Source: Microcaldota archaeon
GTDB lineage: Archaea > Micrarchaeota > Micrarchaeia > Micrarchaeales > Micrarchaeaceae
NCBI GenBank assembly: GCA_021827955.1
Contig: JAKATY010000061.1
Coordinates: forward strand, 1-10,707
Direction: 5' to 3'
DNA length: 10,707 nucleotides
The notes under the pieces were generated by a model. That model saw only the letters and a program-made list of their open reading frames with translations. It had not been told where the DNA came from and did not search any database. A program made the translations under genes and the position numbers. Of the stretch, positions 5,742-10,707 are shown in pieces; positions within the stretch are counted from its first letter, which is position 1; each line of letters opens with the position of its first letter.

Positions 5742-5746
5742 CCATA

Positions 5747-7435
5747 ATGCCTGTTAATTCAACCAAAAATTCGAAGCTGGAGATAGAGCGCAAATTCCTT
5801 GTAGATATTTCCAAGGTCCCTGTTCCTTTAAGCACCTTAAAAAAATACGAGGTAACCCAGTTCTACACAGAGTTGAAAGACGAGTATGAGAAAAGGGCCA
5901 GGAAACAGAATGACAAGTACTCGGAAACCACGAAGAGGGGTAGGGGTCTTGTAAGGGAGGAGAGCGAGCGCGAGATAAGCAAAGAGGAATACCTGCAGAT
6001 GGAAAGTAGAAAAATAAGTTCACCAGTAGAAAAGACGCGCTATGAGATACCTTTCGGAGATGCGGTTATAGAGCTGAACATTTACAAAGGCAGCCTGAAA
6101 GGGCTGGCTGTAGCAGAAGTGGAATTCGGTTCAGAAGCGGAAAGCAGGAGATTTAAACCCCCTGGATGGTTCGGAAGGGAAGTTACCAATGACAGGACTT
6201 ATGAGAACAGGAGCCTGGCCACAACGGGCAGGTTCGAAATATTTGACGGAAGGATCGTACCAGTATTCAAAAAAGACGAAGGCATAGAGGAAGCTATAAG
6301 GCGTATAAACGAGAGGCTTTCAAACGAGCAGCATGTAATCGTATTGGTGGCAGGAGGCTCCGCTTCAGGCAAGACAAGCGCAATAGCCAGCAAGATAAAA
6401 GAAGCATTTGAAAACAGGGGCACAAGCACGGTCATTATCTCGATCGATGATTATTCAAAAGGGACCTCTTTCGTAAACGAGCAGAATTCAAAGGGCCGCA
6501 GCCTGAACTTTGACATGCCTGAATATGTGGATCTCGATGCCCTGTCTAAGGACATAAGCATGTTGAAAGAGGGCAAAGAACTGGAAAAACCTGTATTCAG
6601 TTTCAAAACTGGAGAGAGGGCGGGCTTTGAAAAAGTGCAGGCAGCAAGAGTAATATTGGTAGAAGGGCTATTCACCTTAACAGAAAAACTCTATAGTATC
6701 GGAGATGTAAATTTATTTGTTGACATAGGGCCGCATGGAAGGCTCATAAGAAGGCTCATGCGCGACATAGAAGGCAGGACAGAATGGGACCCCAGGGACG
6801 TGCTATATTACAATCTTGCTACCGTAGAGCCCATGTACAAGAAATATGTCGAGCCCACCAAGGCAAATGCAGACATAATAATAAGCAACGAATACAATCC
6901 ATATGCAGAAGCCTCACGTGCCAACAGGAAAGAAGTGCAGGTAAAGTTTAAACTGGATGCCACAGATAGAAGAAGAATAGAGAAAAAGGCAGAATCGCTC
7001 TCTTCCGGGGCAAGCCAGACAGATTTCTATTACAGGCCGAAATATGGAAATATGATAAGGAACGATGAACTTGTAAGGATAAGGTACGACAACGATAAAA
7101 TAATCTTTACCTACAAAGGGCCGATGCTGGAAAACCAGGGCGCGAGGGTCAGATACAAGCTCGATATACTGATAGACAAGGAAACAGCGGAACATGTAAG
7201 CGAGATATACGCAGAGACCGTTTGCATAAAGAAGTCCAGGGAGCTGTACTCTTTTGAAGGAGTAACCTTCTCAATCGATGATGTAACAAAGATAGATGGC
7301 GAAAAAGAGAAGCATCTAGGAGAATTTATAGAACTGAGGCTTCCTCATTCAAAAATCAAGGAAGAAGCAGAGAGCATCAAGTCAGGGCTCGGGATAAATT
7401 CAGAGCCTATAATGACCCCATATGCAGAAATGTGA
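5747..7435 (+). CDS. CYTH - uridine kinase-like - CYTH triple-domain fusion
   Basis: The 562-aa protein joins three domains. Residues 10-160 form a CYTH domain with the signature EIERK (E12, E14, K16), then KTRYEIP, GLAVAEVEF and NDRTYENRSLA; CYTH enzymes hydrolyse triphosphates or cyclise ATP using metal ions. Residues 195-385 are a uridine kinase/phosphoribulokinase-type P-loop domain: Walker A GGSASGKT (203-210), IDDYSKG (233-239), VEGLF (305-309), RRLMRDIEGR (335-344) and PTKANADIII (370-379). Residues 393-540 are a second CYTH-like domain with EVQVK (396-400), a Gln where ExExK has its second Glu, plus FTYKGP and LGEFIELRLP. Plant TTM1/TTM2 pair a kinase-like domain with one CYTH; two CYTH domains flanking the kinase is unusual. 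GGTG lies 5 bases before the ATG. It precedes a nucleotidase-like gene, suggesting nucleotide metabolism. Substrates are unknown. Confidence 0.88.
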   Translation: MPVNSTKNSKLEIERKFLVDISKVPVPLSTLKKYEVTQFYTELKDEYEKRARKQNDKYSETTKRGRGLVREESEREISKEEYLQMESRKISSPVEKTRYEIPFGDAVIELNIYKGSLKGLAVAEVEFGSEAESRRFKPPGWFGREVTNDRTYENRSLATTGRFEIFDGRIVPVFKKDEGIEEAIRRINERLSNEQHVIVLVAGGSASGKTSAIASKIKEAFENRGTSTVIISIDDYSKGTSFVNEQNSKGRSLNFDMPEYVDLDALSKDISMLKEGKELEKPVFSFKTGERAGFEKVQAARVILVEGLFTLTEKLYSIGDVNLFVDIGPHGRLIRRLMRDIEGRTEWDPRDVLYYNLATVEPMYKKYVEPTKANADIIISNEYNPYAEASRANRKEVQVKFKLDATDRRRIEKKAESLSSGASQTDFYYRPKYGNMIRNDELVRIRYDNDKIIFTYKGPMLENQGARVRYKLDILIDKETAEHVSEIYAETVCIKKSRELYSFEGVTFSIDDVTKIDGEKEKHLGEFIELRLPHSKIKEEAESIKSGLGINSEPIMTPYAEM

Positions 7436-7497
7436 GAGCCACAAAACGATTCAATCAACTAAACCGTGTTTGTTGCGGCTTGAATAGAGGTGTATGC

Positions 7498-8070
7498 TTG
7501 GAAGGAAAGCAAATAATCGGAATCGATTTTGACGATACGATAGTAAATTATGTCGAGCGCTGGATTGAGGTGTTCAACAGGGAAACGGGCAAAAAGGCAA
7601 GCTTCAATGACGTAAAGGCGTGGCGCCTATTCAAGCTGTTTTCAGATGTCATCGATGAAAAGAAAATGAATGAATTTTTTGCAAAAACATGGAAGGAGGA
7701 GTATGAAAACATAAGGCTCGTAGACCCCCTCCTGCCCAAAGTATTTGCAGATCTATACAATGATTTCTCGCTTTACGTAATCACCGCCTCTTTTGCCAGC
7801 GATATGCAGATAGAAGGCCTGCTAAAGCGCAACAATGTGAAGTATGACAAGATCGTGCATGTGCGCAGCCATGAGGATAAGCTTTCGGACAAAATAAGGA
7901 TATATGTGGATGATAATCCTGTTACGGCAAAAGAGTTTTCAGAGGAAGGCAAATACATTGTTTTGTTCGACAGGCCCTGGAATCGCGATGTGAAAGAAAA
8001 TGGGCGCATCAAAAGGGCTGCGACTTGGACGGAAGCTGCAAGAAAAATCAAGGAATTTGCGTCTTATTGA
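7498..8070 (+). CDS. HAD-family 5'(3')-deoxyribonucleotidase-like phosphatase
   Basis: HAD phosphatases use an Asp nucleophile. Here GIDFDDTIV supplies D10 and the acid/base D12; VITAS (T96) is motif II; IYVDDNP (D138/D139) is the metal-binding motif IV; and LFDRPWNRDV (157-166) matches the NT5C-type 5'(3')-deoxyribonucleotidase end, favouring that subfamily, which dephosphorylates deoxynucleoside monophosphates. The frame reaches back to a GTG at 7432 overlapping the previous stop, but those residues look non-coding in character. TTG 7498 is preceded by GAGGTG exactly 5 bases upstream, so I take it as start (190 aa). It follows the CYTH-kinase gene by 62 bases with no clear promoter between them, so co-transcription is likely, and one enzyme could supply or remove the other's nucleotide. 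That link is inference. Confidence 0.8.
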   Translation: MEGKQIIGIDFDDTIVNYVERWIEVFNRETGKKASFNDVKAWRLFKLFSDVIDEKKMNEFFAKTWKEEYENIRLVDPLLPKVFADLYNDFSLYVITASFASDMQIEGLLKRNNVKYDKIVHVRSHEDKLSDKIRIYVDDNPVTAKEFSEEGKYIVLFDRPWNRDVKENGRIKRAATWTEAARKIKEFASY

Positions 8071-8140
8071 AGCGCGGCAAGACCTTCCACAGTGTCTCTG
8101 TTCTATCAAGTTTTCTAGTTTGAGCGGAGTCGAGCCAAGT

Positions 8141-8533
8141 TCATCCGAATTTGTAGATTACTCCTTTTCCTGCCTTGGGGTAGTGCCATGTCACAGATCC
8201 TTGGTCGCATGCTATAGAGCATGCACCGCATTCTACGCAGTCTTCGTACTGGAAAACGAGCTTGCCCTCTTTTGAAAGGGTATAGCATTGCGCCGGGCAT
8301 GCCATTACGCAGAAGTGGTGCGGGCACTTCTCGCATATCTTCGCGTCAACTGTAATATGCGCAAATCGCCCATCCACATCGTATTTTACCTTGCCCAGCC
8401 GTTCCTTCACATCCATGCCTTTGGGTGCTGCATGGAAAGCCGCCTCTCTGGCGCTTTGGTCATCAGTCCTAAGAGCGCCTGTTGCATGGCTTGGCGTTTC
8501 CTCCTTTCTGAAGATCTTTGTGATGGTTGCCAT
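8141..8533 (-). CDS. fixX: FixX-type ferredoxin-like protein
   Basis: The C-terminal 90 residues match FixX, the ferredoxin partner of FixABC/ETF systems that carries electrons from electron-transfer flavoprotein to an acceptor. Cysteines fall in two groups: C67/C70/C75/C79 and C99/C102/C105/C109 (CVECGACSIAC), enough for two iron-sulfur clusters, and the family-typical ending VTWHYPKAGKGVIYKFG is intact. The start is uncertain. ATG 8533 has GTG 5 bases upstream and a TATA element near 8570, giving 130 aa; ATG 8416 would give a 91-aa protein of normal FixX length. The 40-aa N-terminal extension of the long form (TITKIFRKEETPSHATG) has no known role. No FixA, FixB or FixC lies in the window. 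The gene is convergent with the HAD gene and follows DUF92 on the minus strand. Confidence 0.85.
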   Translation of the reverse strand: MATITKIFRKEETPSHATGALRTDDQSAREAAFHAAPKGMDVKERLGKVKYDVDGRFAHITVDAKICEKCPHHFCVMACPAQCYTLSKEGKLVFQYEDCVECGACSIACDQGSVTWHYPKAGKGVIYKFG

Positions 8534-8565
8534 CATAACACTGATTGCAGATCGCCATCGCAAAG

Positions 8566-8573
8566 CTATAAAA
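8566..8573 (-). promoter_or_regulatory. TATA element for fixX
   Basis: The minus strand reads TTTTATAG, centred about 36 bases before ATG 8533, in the 85-base gap after the DUF92 stop. It supports the longer FixX start and suggests transcription independent of DUF92. Confidence 0.4.
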
Positions 8574-8618
8574 TTCGCACGTTCTTTTTTTGGAGTTCCG
8601 CTCCTAAACTGCAAATCG

Positions 8619-9308
8619 CTATGCTATAAGCAGATACAGGAGCAGGCCTATTATGCCTCCGCCTATCCCGCACAGGAAATTGGTGGTATATTTTGTTCCG
8701 ATGCCTTTCTCTTCGAAGAAGCCAAGATACGAGTCTATTATTGTCCCTAAGAATCCGGCTACGATCACTATGATCGCAACAAAGTCAGGAATAAGTATGC
8801 CATAAGAGAACGGCAGCACCGCCAGAACAAGCGAGATGAGCATTGCACCAGCCAAACCGGATGCCAGCCCAAGGCCTGTTATACCTCCGGATACGCCCTT
8901 CTTGACCTCTTTCATGCTGACTATTGACTTCGGGGTGCCGTCCAGCACGCCCACTTCGCTGCTGAATTTGTCCGCGGTTACCGCCGCGATGCTGGCAACG
9001 AGGCCCACAATAGATGCCATCATCAGCATAGGATGCGCTCCCGAGCTTTTCGCTATGCCGAAGAGCACGGCAAAAATGAGAGGAGGTATGCCGTTTGCGG
9101 CTACGTTCCTCATGCTCCTGCTTTTCTGGTACAAATGCAGGGCCTTTTTGGGTTCTTTGCCTATGTGCGTGACCATAGCCGAAACTATGAGGAAATAGAG
9201 CATCACCGCTATGAAAAAGATGCCAAGGCTCCCTCCTGCTATAAGGAAAGCAACAGCTAGAAGAAGCCCGGCGATAACCCCCTTGAAATCTAGCGTAAGG
9301 AACGTCAT
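8619..9308 (-). CDS. DUF92 (TMEM19/VTE6-like) integral membrane protein
   Basis: This 229-aa protein has about six hydrophobic segments (around 10-45, 73-90, 95-110, 140-165, 172-194 and 210-228). Family markers are TADKFSSEVG (111-120), the short loop PKSIVS, KKGVSGGITGLG (136-147) and GTIIDSYLG (188-196), characteristic of DUF92. The best-studied relatives, plant and cyanobacterial VTE6, phosphorylate phytyl phosphate using a nucleoside triphosphate, so an isoprenoid-phosphate kinase role, perhaps in lipid recycling, is a reasonable but unproven guess. ATG 9308 has only a weak ribosome-binding signal. It is divergent from radA and from the candidate RNA at 9400. Confidence 0.8.
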   Translation of the reverse strand: MTFLTLDFKGVIAGLLLAVAFLIAGGSLGIFFIAVMLYFLIVSAMVTHIGKEPKKALHLYQKSRSMRNVAANGIPPLIFAVLFGIAKSSGAHPMLMMASIVGLVASIAAVTADKFSSEVGVLDGTPKSIVSMKEVKKGVSGGITGLGLASGLAGAMLISLVLAVLPFSYGILIPDFVAIIVIVAGFLGTIIDSYLGFFEEKGIGTKYTTNFLCGIGGGIIGLLLYLLIA

Positions 9309-9348
9309 GCAATTCCATTTTTGTGGAAAAATTCCGCTAATAGCAAAG

Positions 9349-9359
9349 TTTTTTAAATC
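9349..9359 (-). promoter_or_regulatory. TATA element for DUF92
   Basis: The minus strand reads GATTTAAAAAA, about 46 bases before the ATG, predicting a start near 9327 and a leader of about 19 bases. Confidence 0.35.
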
Positions 9360-9370
9360 TGTTTTAAGCG

Positions 9371-9378
9371 TATATAAT
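9371..9378 (+). promoter_or_regulatory. TATA box for a candidate RNA gene
   Basis: TATATAAT is a near-ideal archaeal TATA box. It is about 230 bases from the radA start and too far to serve it, because radA has its own box. Twenty-five bases downstream is position 9400, where a strong RNA secondary structure begins. Confidence 0.5.
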
Positions 9379-9399
9379 CACGAATTCTCTAAGTAGGAG

Positions 9400-9520
9400 G
9401 GTCGTAAAGAACTGGTCGCCTTGCCAGCGTGGTTTCCACGCTGGCACTTATTCTTATACGCCTTAAAACATCCCGGGCCAAGCAGAACTTGCAGTTCTTC
9501 AGGTCCGCAAGCGTCTTTTC
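9400..9520 (+). ncRNA. Candidate structured non-coding RNA upstream of radA
   Basis: Two stem-loops fill this gap and no good reading frame covers it. The first has a lower stem of 9 bp with one bulge (9403-9411 with 9451-9460), an internal loop of 10 against 4 bases, and an upper stem of 11 bp (9422-9432 with 9436-9446) closed by TTT. The second has an outer GGGCC/GGTCC stem (9475-9479, 9502-9506) and an inner perfect AGAACT/AGTTCT stem (9484-9489, 9493-9498). ACA occurs at 9468-9470, seven bases after the first hairpin. The stem-pocket-stem-ACA layout recalls an H/ACA guide RNA, but I see no kink-turn for L7Ae and the ACA spacing is slightly long. A TCTTTT run at about 9514-9519 could end it. 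It could instead be leader or regulatory sequence. Confidence 0.5.
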
Positions 9521-9557
9521 ATCTGTCCTCAAATTATGAATATAAATGCAACAAAAC

Positions 9558-9567
9558 AGTTTAAATA
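9558..9567 (+). promoter_or_regulatory. TATA box for radA
   Basis: AGTTTAAATA lies about 47 bases before ATG 9610, predicting a start near 9590 and a leader of about 20 bases containing GTG 6 bases before the ATG. Confidence 0.5.
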
Positions 9568-9609
9568 CTTATTTGAGGATAAACTTATTGCAACGGTTGC
9601 GTGTTTTTA

Positions 9610-10560
9610 ATGGCGAAAGATAAAGCAATAAGGGAGCTTGAGGATTTGCCGGGCATAGGCGAAACCACCGCAGCGAAGCTGCGTGCGGCAGGGATAGACT
9701 CGCTCGACAAGGTTGCGGCTTCAATACCAGCAGAATTTTCGGAAATAGCCGGCATAAACGTCGAGGCCGCAAAGAAAGCAATACAGGCTGCGCAGGAGTC
9801 CACGACCGTAAACTTCCTGACAGGAGAAGAGATCTCGGAAAAGAGGAAGGACATAGGCAGGATATCAACAGGCGCCAAGGATTTCGACGAGCTGATAGGC
9901 GGAGGGGTGGAAACAAACGGCATAACAGAAACCTACGGCAGGTTCGCAAGCGGCAAGACGCAGCTAGGCTTCCAGCTTGCTGTCAACGTCCAGAAGCCCA
10001 AAGAAAAGGGCGGCCTGGATGGCAATGTCCTGTTTATAGATACAGAAAGCACGTTCAGGCCGGAGCGCATCGCGGAGATAGCGCGGGCGCAAAACATGGA
10101 TCCGGAAAAGGTCCTTTCCAACATCTATGTGGTCAAGGCGTCCACGACGCCAGATCAGACGCTTGCCATAGAGCGCTCAGACAAACTGATCCAGGAGAAG
10201 AACATCAAGCTCATAATAGTAGATTCGCTCACCGCGCTCTTCAGGTCGGAGTTCGTGGGCAGGGGGGCTCTCGGAGAGAGGCAGCAGAAGCTCAACATGC
10301 ACCTGCACAAGCTGCAGACCCTTGCGGACAAGTACAACCTTGCGGTATACGTTACAAACCAGGTAATGGACAATCCCGCAATAATGTTCGGAGACCCTAC
10401 AACGCCGATAGGCGGAAACGTGCTCGCCCATGCAGCGACCACGATGCTTTACCTCAGGAAGAGCAAGGAGGACAAGAGGATTGTAAGGCTTGTCGATTCC
10501 CCAAGCGTGCCGGAAGGCGAATGCGTCATAAAGATAACGCCCAAAGGCATATCCGAGTAG
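9610..10560 (+). CDS. radA: DNA recombinase RadA
   Basis: RadA is the archaeal Rad51/RecA homologue that forms filaments on single-stranded DNA and carries out strand exchange in repair. From ATG 9610 the protein is 316 aa, normal for RadA. It has an N-terminal helix-hairpin-helix DNA-binding domain (LEDLPGIGETTAAKL), the linker, Walker A GRFASGKT (110-117), Walker B LIIVDSL (201-207), and the L2 region with NQVMDNP and GGNVLAHA. Two departures are seen: the linker reads NFLTGEE where the oligomerisation motif is usually FxxA, and Walker A has RFAS where GEFGSGKT is common. An upstream GTG at 9601 is in frame but is better read as the ribosome-binding signal. dph5 begins 26 bases after the stop. 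Confidence 0.96.
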   Translation: MAKDKAIRELEDLPGIGETTAAKLRAAGIDSLDKVAASIPAEFSEIAGINVEAAKKAIQAAQESTTVNFLTGEEISEKRKDIGRISTGAKDFDELIGGGVETNGITETYGRFASGKTQLGFQLAVNVQKPKEKGGLDGNVLFIDTESTFRPERIAEIARAQNMDPEKVLSNIYVVKASTTPDQTLAIERSDKLIQEKNIKLIIVDSLTALFRSEFVGRGALGERQQKLNMHLHKLQTLADKYNLAVYVTNQVMDNPAIMFGDPTTPIGGNVLAHAATTMLYLRKSKEDKRIVRLVDSPSVPEGECVIKITPKGISE

Positions 10561-10586
10561 GCTTTTCTGTTTTATCACGTGGTACT

Positions 10587-10707
10587 TTGCTTTATCTAAT
10601 AGGCGTAGGTCTTGCCGAAGGCGACATTTCCCTAAGGGCAATGGAGGCGTGCAAGCATTCGCTGCTTTTTGTCGAGCACCATACAAGCTTCATAAGCGAC
10701 GAGTATC
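10587..10707 (+). CDS. dph5: Diphthine synthase, N-terminal part (cut by window edge)
   Basis: Translation from TTG 10587 begins LYLIGVGLAEGDISLRAMEA and continues open to the window end, 40 codons in all. This matches the N terminus of diphthine synthase (Dph5/DphB), usually of the form M-L-Y-hydrophobic-IGLGL followed by D-I-T/S-L-R-G-hydrophobic-E. The enzyme methylates a histidine-derived side chain on elongation factor 2 during diphthamide synthesis, using S-adenosylmethionine. The TTG start is chosen because the homology begins there and a GTG stands 5 bases upstream; no ATG or GTG is available in frame at that point. It follows radA by 26 bases and is probably co-transcribed. The 3' end lies outside the window. 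Confidence 0.8.
   Translation, partial: MLYLIGVGLAEGDISLRAMEACKHSLLFVEHHTSFISDEY

Noticed and set aside
7432..7497. Overlapping GTG start for the HAD gene
   Set aside because: The added 22 residues show no family similarity, and TTG 7498 has a GAGGTG 5 bases upstream.
8785..9318. Long 177-aa minus-strand frame overlapping DUF92
   Set aside because: It is rich in Arg, Ser and His with no domain, and lies in another frame of the well-supported DUF92 gene.
9313..9328. TTCCA/TGGAA inverted repeat before DUF92 as an operator
   Set aside because: Only 5 bp in A/T-rich sequence; short repeats of this kind are expected by chance.
9400..9520. 5S rRNA, SRP RNA or RNase P RNA
   Set aside because: None of the conserved sequence blocks of these RNAs is present, and the segment is too short for the last two.
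1..10707. CRISPR array or insertion sequence
   Set aside because: No regularly spaced direct repeats, no transposase and no terminal inverted repeats were seen on either strand.

Overview
The window reads as a piece of an archaeal chromosome. The information-processing genes are archaeal: transcription factor TFE-alpha, a GINS replication subunit, ribosomal protein eL42, translation initiation factor aIF2-alpha, the recombinase RadA and the start of the diphthamide enzyme Dph5. The tRNA genes do not encode CCA, promoters look like archaeal TATA boxes, and most starts follow a (G)GTG-N5-start spacing. Short intergenic gaps, an unusually short GINS, a thinned-out eL42/aIF2-alpha cluster and divergent core proteins make me favour a small-genome DPANN archaeon of the Micrarchaeota/ARMAN type. 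That placement is an inference; the window has no rRNA to test it.

Layout. Positions 1-50 hold the first codons of a minus-strand gene, divergent from TFE-alpha (275-1048), which carries a long basic N-terminal tail. A hairpin-rich spacer and an initiator-type tRNA-Met (1185-1259) follow, then GINS (1386-1874). Next come eL42 and aIF2-alpha, 4 bases apart, and a PAC2-family proteasome-assembly-type protein. From 4048 to 4673 there is an intact tRNA-Gly(CCC), a 77-aa orphan gene with good expression signals, and a decayed tRNA-Gly copy whose 5' half matches the intact gene perfectly over 30 bases.

The second half is mostly metabolic. An aldo/keto reductase (4717-5637) precedes a large CYTH-uridine-kinase-CYTH fusion (5747-7435) and a HAD-family 5'(3')-deoxyribonucleotidase-like protein (7498-8070); these last two look like a nucleotide-metabolism pair. 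Convergent to them on the minus strand are a FixX-type ferredoxin and a DUF92 membrane protein. Between DUF92 and radA (9610-10560) lies a roughly 120-base segment with its own TATA box, two strong stem-loops and a T-rich end: a candidate non-coding RNA. The window ends in the first 40 codons of dph5.

The points most worth following are the CYTH-kinase-CYTH fusion, the candidate RNA upstream of radA, the half-preserved tRNA-Gly copy, and the histone-like tail of TFE with its cluster of GCATGC sites.
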